This document shows positions 1 to 47,206 of a stretch of 64,000 nucleotides of DNA, piece by piece. Each line of letters starts with the position of its first letter. Position 1 is the first letter of the stretch. Origin of the DNA: Acanthornis magna (taxonomy: Eukaryota; Chordata; Aves; Passeriformes; Acanthizidae); contig JAWUZG010000084.1 in assembly GCA_036785705.1 (NCBI GenBank), positions 6,941,001 to 7,005,000 of the forward strand, read 5' to 3'. Under the pieces are notes generated by a model. The model was not told the DNA's origin. It saw only the letters and a list, made by a program, of their open reading frames with translations, and did not search any database. Both the position numbers and the translations under genes were made by a program.

Positions 1-2276
1 AGGCTCAGATCCAGCATTTGCTCTTGCCATGCCATTCTGCTGAACTTTTTAAGGACAAATGGTGTAGTCAGCATGTTTTTATCTAGAGCTTTGTAAAATC
101 CTTCTCCCTTTGTTCAGAGTACTGCAGTTGAAACTTTTTTTCCTGTTACTTTTCCAAAACAAGGTGGCAGGTTTTGTAGGTGCAGTTAATGTGACTTTAC
201 TGTTCTGTTGTTTGGTGGGGATTTTTTGGTGACAGTTAATGGGAAAAGATAATTTTTTTAACAGCATACATACATTCTGGAGAGAGAAATACAGTGATAA
301 AAAATAAGCAGTTCATCATGCAGTAAATATGTAGTGCTAAACTGGCCAGATGTATTTACAGGCTCATACCTGATTTGAGGGGAAAAAATAGGCTATCACC
401 TATCAATTATTTATGCTTCTTTGGTTAATGCTATCAGAGTTCATACAATGATACTTTCTACAAAAAGAAAATGCAAATTAATAAATACTTGGTTTAAATG
501 TAATGAAATACTATGATGATAAGTTTATACAAAAAAAAAAAAAAAAGCTTTTACCTGCCATAAACTTTAACCACCTGATATTCCATAGCTGAAAACATAT
601 TTGTGAACCGGAGACCATTCCACAACTTTTTCCACTACAGAGTATTTTTCAAACTATTCAAATGGGACTTACTAGCTGGATGATCCATACTTTTTATGTG
701 TTTTAAATTCATGAATATGTTAAGATTTCTGCAGTGGAACTATTCAGAGTTAACTTTTTCTGTATCTTGTCAAATGAATTTTGTCCGTAGTGAAGAGACT
801 ATAGGATACTTGAAAATACTTGAAGAAATTGTACACGTACTTCACATCTTTGTAGCTCTTTATTTTTTACCTAGAGATTGGCTGTTAAACTAAGGTAAAG
901 CATCAATACCTTATAAACTATATATTTTACTACATGGGGAAATCACTGGCTTGTTTTTTTAAGGGCCGTGTTGAAGTTTACATTATAATGACAAAACCAG
1001 GTACTGTTTTCCTTTTTTTATTTTTCCTGTGACATTTCAATCCATTGGACATTAAATGTGAATTGGATATACAAAGCAGTTTTACAGGTGTAGCTCATTT
1101 GCTGAATTGCAATAAAATTTGTCTTCTAACATGAAAAAATAGCATTAATGTGCTATTTTCAAAAAGCCTGTTATCATTTGGCTGATCACTTGCTCTTTGC
1201 CTGGCTGCAGGTATGTGGGACATTTTATTGACTCGTTTCGGGAAACGTTTGTTGTACAGTTTTGTCTCGGATCTGTTCAACTACAACTCCTCCCTTCCAG
1301 CTCCAATGTAGCTTTCCCACAAGGCATCCTTGGCAGCAAGACTGGCACAAGTGGAAGAGATGCCTGCTCAGGAATCAGGGAATGGGGAGAAGGGGAAGGC
1401 AGAGGGACTGCTGCAGAGCTTGGAAGGTGTCTGTGAGTGCACACACTCACTCTGTTTCGAACTGTGTGAAGTCGTCACTGAACATTTTATACCGCGAGGG
1501 AAGACGGAAGGGAAGGAGTTTGATCATTAATTTGGAGGTATCTCTGTTCCTTCACCTGTCACACACCTCCTGGCCTGTGGTGGAGGCTCTTTTTAAGCAA
1601 AGCAAAATCACAGGTGTTAATATCTCTCTTGGGGGAACCACATCGATCTTTCTGAGCTGGGGGTGACCCTGCACTACTGACAACTGATGGTGTTCCCCTG
1701 TGGGCTCCCTGGGGACATGGCAGAGGGTGAGCTTGGCCTGAGCGGTGCTCTGGCCTCATCCTTGGGCAGGTTTGGGGGGTGCAGTCATGGGCTTGGTCCC
1801 TGCTATGGGCATGCTGAGCCTGGGTGAGACACCAAACCTGCTGCTCAGAAACAGACCATTCCTGTTCTCTGGGCTTCGGACCAGCTGCTCCTGATTGCTC
1901 TGCAGGGCATGACAGGGATGGATGTGGAGCAGGCCAGATGGAGCTGTGAGGTAAGTGCAGCTTTGGAAGCACATTCTCTTCATCACAGCTGGCCTCAGGT
2001 CTTTCAGGTTTCCTCGAAGGAAAAGGAGCAAAAAGAGCAGGGGCATTGTGGGCAAAGTGTGTCGTGCAACTGCTTGGGTGCACAGGCAGGGATTGGTTAC
2101 TGACCGGTCCAGACACAAATCTAGAAATGTTACCATTTGTTGGAGCAATGACTTGGAAACTTTACACAAAGAAACACAAATGTCTATAAGTTATTTCACA
2201 TGGCAAAGTGTCTCATTTTTTTCCCGTATTAACTCAGAAAATGTGTGTGTATTAATAGGCCGTACTGTATGTATCT
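1..2276. other. Intergenic sequence upstream of SCUBE2
   Basis: AT-rich, with a 16-base A run at 531-546. Open frames on both strands around 1260-2170 show no recognisable protein and no splice-consistent conservation. Nothing else supported. Confidence 0.6.
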
Positions 2277-2393
2277 ATCGAGACTAAGCTGCCACAGAGC
2301 AGCTGGATGTAAAATCTGCTTCAGGAATTGTACAACTGACATCTTGAGATTAATACTTTTGCCTGAAAATTTGAGTTAAAAACTGCTTTATGC
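2277..2393 (+). repeat. 117-bp inverted repeat, left arm
   Basis: Matches the reverse complement of 3138-3254 at 112 of 117 positions with no gap. Mismatches fall at 2280, 2325, 2326, 2351 and 2374. The arm begins ATCGAGACTAAGCTGCC and ends CTGCTTTATGC. Confidence 0.95.
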
Positions 2394-3137
2394 ATTCTGC
2401 AGTAAACAAGAGCTGTTCTTCATTTCAGTGACAGTGGCATTTTAAGATGCAGATCTTACAACATTTAAAGTGTCACTGGTAGATCTGATGTTTGTTTTGG
2501 GAGTTTTTCTACAAGTGGCATAAAAAGACTTAGACAAGGCATATAAATTACATGTGAGGGTTTTTTATAGTGGTTTTTTATAGTCCTTGAGGCCAGAGAA
2601 CCCCCAAATTTCCTCTCTATCTCAGATAAGCCCTGTGCTGCAGGTTCTGCTGATTAGTGATGATGTGTTATTTTTACATAGAATTCAACAACCTATTTGG
2701 TAGCTTGGAAAATGCTGGGACACTAAGATGGGAAGTCTAAGTGCAGAAGTTTGAGCGATTCATTCCAAAGAAAAACAATTGCTCAAAACTCAGTGTACAT
2801 CTGGAGATGAGCAAGACTTGAAAGTACAGCTCTGAGATGTTTTGTGTGTGCTTTGGAACAATTAAACATTTGAAAATATTTCCTCACTTGTCAGTCTGCT
2901 CTTTTCCTTTTACTGTTCTGGCATCTCCCCCCAGCCCTCCCAGTTGTTTTCAGCTGCTGTCACAAGCATTCATTGTGGCTCACTCAGTCGTGCTAAATTT
3001 TGGGTCAATATGATGTGGCGTTGCTCAGGCTGGCAGAGTTGCTACTTCTCATTAAAGTGCAGATGGAATGGCAATCTAGAAGTCTTCAAATAATGTTTGC
3101 TCATCATTAAATAATACAATTTAACAAGGATTATGAA
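2394..3137. other. 744-bp spacer between inverted-repeat arms
   Basis: No open frame or recognisable transposase. Just inside the left arm, at about 2430-2490, short self-complementary segments occur (CAGTGACA with TGTCACTG, and AAGAT with ATCTT). No clear target-site duplication flanks the whole structure. Confidence 0.6.
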
Positions 3138-3254
3138 GCATAAAGCAGTTTTTAACCCAAATTTTCAGGCAAAAGTATTCATCTCAAGATGTCAGTTGTA
3201 CAATATCTGAAGCAGATTTTACATCCAGCTGCTCTGTGGCAGCTTAGTCTTGAT
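3138..3254 (-). repeat. 117-bp inverted repeat, right arm
   Basis: Reverse-complement partner of 2277-2393 at about 96 percent identity, same length and without indels. Confidence 0.95.
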
Positions 3255-4929
3255 CTCTTAATGTGAGACAGCTTCAAGTGATAGTGAAAGTGGAGGGCAG
3301 GAGGGAATTGGGCATTTTATCTGTATGGAAGTAGCTATTTTCCAGTAGCTATTTTCCTCCCTGAAACTTTGATACTTGATTTTATTTTAAATTGCTGGAA
3401 AAATCCTTAAACAGTCATATTTGGGGTGTCTTCCTGTATAACTGCCCTGGTGTGTTTTTCTTTCCTCATACTTATCTTAGTGCTGAAGTTGAGTCTTAAG
3501 AATTTTTCAAGCTTTTCTCTCCTAGTAAAGATCTTGGTACCAAGAGCAGTCATCTGTCACTGTGACTCTGTAGTTGAATGGAAATAGTTAAAAAGGCTAC
3601 AGAAAGGCATCTGAGTTGAGGTCTGAGCTTGTCTGGTTTGTGTCTTTAAAGAGATATTTTAATGGCAATTCATCATAAACAAATGTGTGTTATATGTGAA
3701 ATAATAGCCAGTATCCTTCACGAAACACTTAGAGATTTATGTATAAGAAATGGCTTCATTAGCTAAGATAAATTTGATATTGTTCTGTTTGTTTTCCAAG
3801 CTGCAGTGAGATCTTTTGATCTAACTCAGGCATTCCCAAATATTTATGTCTCACTTTATGTTTTAGTTTACAGAAGTAAGAAAGATGCTTTGCTTTTATG
3901 GTGCCTCAGAAAGCTTTACTTATTTTGGGTACATGATGCTTCAGTGTCTCTTACTGGTTTTTCTGCTACACTCTTCATATGTGTTCCTGCTTTATGTCTT
4001 TTGAAATCTTGTGATGAAAGATAATGAAATTAATACTGGTCAATTTCATTGAGGGGACTTGAGTGGACAGTGCCTGAAATATGTACCAGCTTTTCTGTAA
4101 GGTGGCTTGAAGTCATGTGCCTGGATGGGAGATGGCTTTTCCATGCATTTGGGAGAGTTGTTTGGGGAGACACCTTGGCTGATATTCCTGGATGAAAGAT
4201 GTGCAGGTGTGTGAATTCCCACCCCTAAGGATGATGGCTTATTCATGAGATCATGGAAACTGCTGAGAAACCCTCTGTTCATTTATTACTTTCTGGTGGT
4301 GAGGGGAGGCTTGGGGTATGGTGCAGGGCTGGGGGATCCTTGGAGTGTTTAATGAGCAGCTTTATGTATTTATAGATGAGATTGGCTAAGACTGAAACCA
4401 TCCAGGAGACACAAAAGGTTGCTTCTCATCGGATTTAAAAAGAGAATAACTTTGATCATTTCAAAAGCAATGAAGCCTGATGCTCCAGTGAGAAAGGAGA
4501 GTGGTAATTTATAGCTGCCATTAAGGAAACAAAGACAAAGACTGAGGGAAAGTTTCATTCTGAAGATTTACTAATGTGTATAAACCGCCCTTGCAACTAG
4601 AAACAGCTCGGTGTTTCTCACAGAACAAAACAAAAGAGAAAGGGCAGTGAAATGGGGATGGGAGGGAGGGGTGGAAAAGGATACTGCCTGCTTTTGCTTG
4701 CAGCCTGAAAGGTCAGACATTATTTAGGAAATTATAATTTCACTGAATAATGTATGAGCCAATTTTACCTGCCAAAGGAGTGACAGCTGTGAGAAATCCC
4801 TGGCTGGGGAGTGGAGGTGGGATGGGGCTGGGTTGGGGGTGGGGTGATGTGTGGGTTTTGCATGGCCTTCTGCCGGGGATTCACGCTCTGCAGTGGGGTC
4901 TAATTACACGGTAAAAATGTCAATACCAT
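3255..4929. other. Upstream flank of SCUBE2
   Basis: Mostly ordinary AT-rich sequence. A 14-bp direct duplication (AGTAGCTATTTTCC) lies at 3330-3357. G-rich runs at 4650-4680 and 4800-4850 precede the CpG island. Distal regulatory elements may be here but none can be named. Confidence 0.55.
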
Positions 4930-5386
4930 ATTCCTGAGCAATCGCAGCTGAGGCTGGAGCGGGTGTCGCGTGTTCGGGCTGCGACAGGCTCCGTGCTCGG
5001 GCTGGTCTCTGCGGCGGGCGCTGGCTGCTGTGAGGGGAGCCCCGGCCCGGCACAGTGCCGCTGGCACCGCCGCCCGCGGCTGGGGCATTCCCGCTGCTGC
5101 GGGAGGCCGCGGCTCCGCGGGACACCTGTATTTGGGGAGCCGCACAGGTGTGCGAGCGCCGGGGCGGCCGCCGGGGCTTCCAGGGGGGCGGCCGGGGCGG
5201 TTCGCGTGCCGGGCTGCGCCCACCGCGCCCGGGGCAGCGGGGCAGGGCCGGCCAGGGGAGGGGGAGGCCCGCCCAGCCCTCGCCGCCCCGCGCCCGCTGT
5301 CAGTGCGAGGCGGGCCGGGCGCCCCAGACACTCCCTCCGCCGCCGCCTCCTCCCGCCCGGCGGCGGCAGCGGCAGCAGCGCCATCG

Positions 5387-40442
<35,056 letters not shown>

Positions 40443-41103
40443 TTGGCACTGTACTTAAAAGTTAAACCAGCCCTGGGCATGCACAGAGGGGCTGTGGTAG
40501 GTGGGGCTGCTTTCTGTGTTTTACACACTGGCAGAGACACTCCAGGGAAGCTCGCCAGCTCCGTTCTTGGCAGAGTTTGGCTTTCTCAGCTAATATAAAT
40601 ATTTTGGTGAACAGAATTTTGATTCCTTTCCAGATAATACCTTTTGGGCACCAAAGGATACTTCACAGGTCTCTGAATTGGAGACTACCCATAATTTGTG
40701 TACCTGAATGGCGCCAAGCAGAAGTTTGTAGAGCTCTGTCCCATTGCTTCATCAGCACTTCTAAAAGCTAATGAGGACAGACAGGCTAAGTAGTGTGGTT
40801 TGGGATGAACCCTGGGCTGCCATTAATGCATGTTACCTCAACAAAGTTGGGTTCATGTTTGGTCTCGCTGAAAGTGAGAACAGGATTGATGTCTCTCTTA
40901 ACTTTTGCTACACAGGAAATTCAGAGCTAAGGCTGACGTAGTTTTAATTTAAACCAGTGAGGCCAGGAGCTGCACAAGGTGCAGTTTTTCTCTGAACTGT
41001 ATGTGGCATGAAGCAAAGGGTTGGATATCAGCTTGAATGTTCAGGGTCTGGCTCACACCCTGTCCATGCTAATGACCTGTTGGCTTACATGGAGCGATAC
41101 CAG

Positions 41104-41109
41104 AATAAA
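41104..41109 (+). terminator. Candidate poly(A) signal, proximal
   Basis: AATAAA about 660 bases after the SCUBE2 stop. Downstream sequence is not strongly GU-rich, so use is uncertain. Confidence 0.35.
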
Positions 41110-43263
41110 CTGAGGGCACTACAGCAATGGAAAACAGGCCCTGACCCACTGGACCTTTCCACTTTGGGCTGTCTGCAACTGTTAGAACAGATCCCATTCT
41201 TTGCTAAATCCCAGTGTTGTCCCCGTGCATAGGCCTGGGACAGCAAAATGCGTCTTCCAAGTGGTATAAAATTCTCTGAGCAGCTGCAGGTGAGCACAAG
41301 CCCCATTTTAAATGCAGGATTTGCATAGATGATGCTCTTGGTACAACAGTGTTTAAAGCTGGATAAGGTTCTTGTACGAACCCCAATCATTTTATTCCCT
41401 AGCTTTTCTGAGCACCTTGGAATGGCCTTGTTGGGCAGGGAAGAGCTGCTTTCCCTATCTGGCTGGAGAGGAGAGGTGCAATGACTCAGCCAGCCTGTGG
41501 CCACAAAGGTTGTGTATGGCAGACTCTTCTTCAGGATTCCCACACTCTGTGCCCTTCTCCTCAGGCTGTTTCCTGTTGGAGACAAGGCTATCCTGAGAGG
41601 GCCTGTAGGGAGGGCTGTCTTGATCAAAACGTTGTCTCAGTGCTTTTCTGTCCACATATAAATGTCCTCTGGCCATACAATCCATTCTCTCAGAGTGATG
41701 TACCTTGGGGACCTTCTGCCTCAAAGACAGATAGCCACAGTCCCACCCATTTGGAAATGGACTTACGACTTCTGCCTTTTGGTCACTGGTGATACCAAGG
41801 GGTGCAGCGGGCCCCAAACTCCCTCTTTGTGTCATCTTAGGAAAGGTACTGACATTTCACAGGGTAGCCAGGACAAATGCTCCCTTTCCTGGGCTGTGGA
41901 GTCAGATCTGTTGGGTTTCATTGCGTTGGTATGTGGTATTTAACTGCTGTATGTGAATAATACCACGTCCTCAGTGTGACAGAGGAAACCCCCATCAGGA
42001 GCTGGGCTCTGAAACTCTTCCCTGCACTGCTGGGAGAAAATAGGTGCTCCTGACTCAGCCTTGCTGGGCTGCTGGGCAATGGCAGCCCTGTTCCAGGCTG
42101 TGTGGGGCAAGGACACGGCCGTGGTGTGGTGGGGAGGGACGATGGCTTTGGCCACAGCTGGGAGCAGAGCCTCTCAGGATGGGCAGAGTGGTGCTGTGTC
42201 CCTCTCCCTGCTGAAGAACTGCCCACGGCCGGGCAGGGCGGTGGCTTGTGCTGCTGCCCAGAGGGAGAGCTGTGTGTCCCAGCTGGCTGCCCTGGGGCTC
42301 CAGCAGCTGCTGGGGGTGGCTGTGGCAGGGGCTGAGTGCCCAATCCCAAATGGGAAGCCAGAGCAGCACACGGGCTGGGGCGGGAGCAGCGAGGCGCAGG
42401 GAGAGCTGGCAGAGCAGAGGGGAAGGAACACAGGTCCTGCTGCCTTCCTGGCAGATGTGCTTCATCCTGAGCAGGGTCCCTGCTGCGTCCCTGCGGGGAG
42501 AGGACAGGATTGCCTGGCAGAAGGCATGAAACGCTGTGGCTGCGGAGGGGAATGGCTGAGGAATGCCAAAGCAAGAGGAAGGGTGGTGAGAAAGGCTTTG
42601 CTGTGTCTGTGGTGAAGAGTACTGTGATGGAGAGAGCCCAGGTAGGTATTTCTAGAAAGTTTCCCCATGGCTTGGGTGTGTACAGCGATCTCAGCTTTGC
42701 TTCTCTTGCCCCATGAGCACAGGCCATTTTTGTTGCTGGAAGGAGAGGAGTGTGCACGGTCTAAGGCTGAGGAGAAAACCTGCCCTTTCTCAGAGAAGAA
42801 TCCTCATTGTTCCACAGCCCTGTTCATTTCCAACTTAAATAGCAAATGACTCAGAAGCACTTCTGTTACCCTTGTTCTAACATTATGGACCAAAAGTTCG
42901 CCTTTTACTGTAATTCCTGTGTGTACAGTAAAAAGTGAAGAGGGAATTTTTGCTACCTTACGTGCTGGGAGAAGTGATAACTTGGAGAATGTTGTAAACA
43001 TTTGGCATTGTATCTTCATAGTGATGGTAGTGGCTCTGTAGAAATCTCAATTTCTACTTTCTGTGTGGTTGTAGACTGATGTTGTGGTTTCGCAACAAAT
43101 GAATCAAAAAATGTTTAACCTTATAAAACAGGACTTAATTTCTGGAATAATAATTAGTGCTAACTGGATGGCTCAATGTCACCTACATGAGATAAGCATA
43201 AGGATCTTTTTGATGATTTTAAATTAATGTAAAATGTTTCAGTCTGTTACTCTTGACAAGAGA

Positions 43264-43269
43264 AATAAA
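43264..43269 (+). terminator. Candidate poly(A) signal, distal
   Basis: AATAAA about 2.8 kb after the SCUBE2 stop, followed some 50 bases on by CTTTGTGGTGCT, a plausible GU-rich downstream element. It would imply a long 3' untranslated region. Confidence 0.4.
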
Positions 43270-44393
43270 CCAGTGAACTTTTAGCTGCATGAAGTTCTTG
43301 GGTAATCTTTTAAATTATCTTTGTGGTGCTAAATAGTAGTTTTGAAAAATTTAATGGTTGTTTAACAAGTTACTGCATATCAGATACAATTTGTGCTGGG
43401 AACATTTGCTTACCATGGTATTCTGTTTCATGTAGTATATTACTAGCCTGCACCTCTACCCATAAAGATACAATTATTCACATATTTGGTATACATGATT
43501 CTGGTAAGTAAAATACCAGAATTATCCTGGTACAAATTCTAAAAATTATTCTAAAAATGTCTCCTCTATGATAAGCTGGATTCAATTGGTCTGTTGTAAC
43601 AAGCTGCATGAAGACAGGATAAACAACTTAAAGTAACTCCAAAGTATTTTACTACTTTGTAGATTCATCTAATTATTTTTCCTAAAAAACAAAACACAAA
43701 ACCCCACACAAACAGCAAAAATCAACTCCAAACCACCTTGTTTAAAATTAAAAATAATTTTAAAAACCTCAAACCAAAGAAAACAGGGTGAAAACCTGTG
43801 TTAAGACACTTGTTCCCAGAATACTTTTAAGATTATACCACAGTGTCATTAAATTCACTGGCTTAATTTCTTAGAATTGAAAAATAGAATTAGGTCATAG
43901 GAAATTGTAAATAAGTCAATCTATAATAATTTTTAATACTGTTTTCCTGTTTTTTTAAAATGTTATGTTGAGATTATTAGTTTTAGTCATTCTATCAAAC
44001 TTTTATAAAAGTAATCCCAATGTATTCTTAATTTATTCAATTGCTTGTTTGACCCTTAGGTTTGATCACAGTGACAAGAACTGTTCTGTATTTTACTGAA
44101 TGTGTCCACCCAGGTTCATTTGGTGTGGTTTTGGAAGATGCAACTGTGTAATTTAGCTATTTGCCGTAGAAAGGTGGCATTGGTTTATGTGGCAAAGACA
44201 GCAGAGTAAATGACACGCAGGAACATAGAGGTCATGGAAGAGTATGGTGACTACAGTGTGATCTCAGGAGAAAGCTCTGTTATTCAAATATTCTTCCTGA
44301 TTCTGTGAGTGCTGCCAGTGCTGGTTTGCAGTGATGGGCACAAGAGTGCTCAGATACCTCTGGGACAGGGAATATCAGTATGAACTATCCTGG

Positions 44394-44417
44394 CAGCTCC
44401 CACAGCTGTGGGAGCTG
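44394..44417. repeat. Perfect 24-bp palindrome
   Basis: The half-site CAGCTCCCACAG is followed at once by its exact reverse complement, centred between 44405 and 44406. No loop. It could extrude a small cruciform or bind a dimeric factor; the central CAGCTG is an E-box. Confidence 0.9.
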
Positions 44418-47192
44418 AAATTCTGACTGAGCATACATAACAGAAATAATTAATAGCAGGATATGGAGAGCAAGACATGAAGCTTATTTAAATCCAAGGA
44501 ATCAGAGGAGGTCTGGTGTGGGTAAGTGGTCCACAAATATTACTGAATTAAACAAGCTTAAATGCAAATGCTTTTTCTATCATGTGTATGGATGGCATCC
44601 CGTAAATGCAATAGATGTGGAATGCAAAACCTGCCACAACAAAAATGTGAATATACTTCCACTCTTGCTTTGAATGCTGCTCCACTCAAACTGTGCTTGT
44701 GCCAGGCTGCTGCTGGAAGAGACAAAAAATTACTTCTTAAACAGCTTGAGCCAAACTCGGGGCCGATACAAGGAGGTTTGTTTCTGGGAATCCCTGGAAC
44801 AAACCTATCCTACAGCACATCTTGCTGCTGCCCATTTAGTTCATACAATTCTTCTGCTCACGGGCAGATTTTCACTCTCTCTTGTGGAACTCTGCTTTCC
44901 ACAACACGTGTTCTTCTGGGATTGTACAGAACACCCATGAGCAGTGATGCAAACAGAGCACCTGTGGGGAAAACAGGAATTAGACAACTCCAGGGGCAGA
45001 TTCCACTCAGTAGGTAAGCTCATCTAGTTTTTCTCCAAGTTGATGCAAATTATGTATGACGCTCTCATGTTGCTCCTTAAACTACCTTATTAAATCACTT
45101 TAGGTGTTAAAAAAGAAAAATTATCTTTCTCTGTTTAAATAGATGTATGTTAGTGCAACATTTTCTCTGATTAAGCACATTTTGAAGAGTAAGTTTTTCA
45201 AATTCTGTGAAGCTAAGTCTGTTTAGTACACAATGAGAAAGAACAGGTCAAAACAGAAGACCTTGAAATCTTTTTTCTTATTGGAGATGTCTATAAATAC
45301 AGAATTCACTAAAGAAACTCCCTCACACTGTCCAGCGGCTAAACTTGATCCGATGCAGATGAAGCTTTCTTTTTTTTCTTTCCACTGGGAAGTTTATTCA
45401 ATAAGCAATGTAGATTCACAAATTATATGCCATGAAATTGCCATTTTGTGATGATTCTGGGAATCAGGAAATCAAGGGTTTGTAGTTTTTAGGAGAGAAA
45501 AAGTTGTGTTGGAAGCTGAAATGTTCTGAAGTGGTCACTTGAGATGCAATTTGCTGTTTAGTAGTTCTTAGCTCAGGTGTTGCACGTTATGCACACTACG
45601 AACATCTGTGAAACACTTCTGTACAGGGCAAGTTTGTGCCCTACTGGATTTAAAGGAAGCCTCATCCTCTGTGCCTCAGTCAGGTGTAAGAGTGGTAGCC
45701 TGAATGTGTGTTTTCATGGATCCTTCTCCTCTTGCTGTGCTGGAATAAACAGAACAAGATACTGAGCATGGACAGGGCCCTTGATGTGAGCTGGACGGAG
45801 GAGCTTTACCTGGCACTGGGTTCAGGATATGCAGAGGTGTGTTAAATGCACACATCTGTGTGCATGTGTCTGTGTATGCGTTATGTATGTAATAAATGAG
45901 AGTGCACAAGAATACAGATCTTGAGCAGAAATAAATGAGGAAATGTTTAAAAAAGCCCAGCAAGCTGGCCCAGGGGGTGAACTTGGGGGGAGTAGGATGC
46001 CAGACAGGGTGGGTACAGTGGGCTTGACATGGGAGTGCCTGGTGGAGATTAAGTACAAGAGCAAATGAGGCTCCAAACACACCTCGCCTTTCCCTTTGGA
46101 GGTGCCAGAAGTCCTTTAGCTGTGCCCTATTTGCAGTCAGCGTGGCGCACAGGGAGCCACAGTTTGCTCTGGATGGAGAGCCAGGGGTTGGGAGCTGCTT
46201 GTCACTGCGTGCACTGCAAGCACACCAGGCTCCGTAGCTGTCACCTCCTGCAAAGTGCCAGCTCACCTGGCTCCTGGAGATGTTACCTAGGGTAAAATCC
46301 AGCCATGGAAAACAGCTAAGGGCAACAGAGGGGATCATCATTTTTTTGTGAGGTTTAAAGGGGAAATTCAGGAAACATTCCAGAAAACTGGAAATTCAGC
46401 ATCTCTGTGTCCAGGGGACAAGTCTGTATGTGACACAACGCTGCTCATGAATTTGGGTGGCCCCCAGCTTGCTGTTACTTGGTATAGTGCTGGTGTGAGG
46501 GGCTGCGTGGAAAAGCTGAGACCAGTTATTAAAAACAGGACTGAGAGAAAGGTGCTCAGGGGGCCTGTCTGGCTCACATAGCACAACTATTGTGCCCTGG
46601 CTCCCGTAGGTGCTAATTCTCTCAGCAAACTTACAAAAATAAAACCCTGAAAAGGCTCATCCATGCTGAGAACAGCAACTTCATTCAGTGGGAGAAGGAA
46701 GCTTAGCTCTAGGAACGGAGTGCTCAACACTGCAGGCATTGCTGTGCAGAAAGCCCTGCAGCTGCTGCCTGTGGTGTGAGAGCGATGCAGCACTGCTGGA
46801 GCAAGCACAGCTCAAATACCTGTCCCGGCTCTGTTCAGGACACAAATCCAACCTGACCATTTGCTCTTGGAGTGGGTAAAAAAAGCCTGTCTATCCCAGC
46901 AGGATATGTTTCCTCATGCAGGAATGGAGAAGTAAAATCTGATGAAGAAGGCAGTCCGGGTTAGGGATGCTCTGGACCTGTGCTCTGGCATAACTTCATG
47001 TGAGATGCTAGAGCCTCTTCCCTCGCTCAGACACCTCTCAGGGTCTGTTCTTGCCGGGGATATCGTGAAAGCGCTCAGATAAGGAGATTTTTGCGGGTTT
47101 GGGGAGCTGAGCTAAGGAGGCTGCTGCCGGGGCTGTGGCTGCAGCCCCCCGCGGTGCTGTCCCCGGGCTCAGGGGACCATCCGCAGGGCTTC

Positions 47193-47206
47193 CCACGAGA
47201 GGGCAG
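47193..47206 (+). promoter_or_regulatory. CTCF-like motif
   Basis: CCACGAGAGGGCAG fits the CTCF core consensus CCASYAGRKGGCRS at 13 of 14 positions and sits in a local GC-rich patch between the two genes. A single-motif match by eye is weak evidence of binding. Confidence 0.4.

Larger units (their letters stand above)
40443..43290 (+). other. SCUBE2: SCUBE2 3' untranslated and downstream region
   Basis: Follows the stop codon without another SCUBE2 exon. It contains at least two canonical poly(A) signals, annotated separately, and a GC-rich patch at about 42055-42560. The true transcript end cannot be settled from sequence alone. Confidence 0.5.

Noticed and set aside
41918..42757. Minus-strand open frame of 279 codons
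   Set aside because: Low-complexity composition, no recognised domain, no splice context and overlapping open frames on the other strand.
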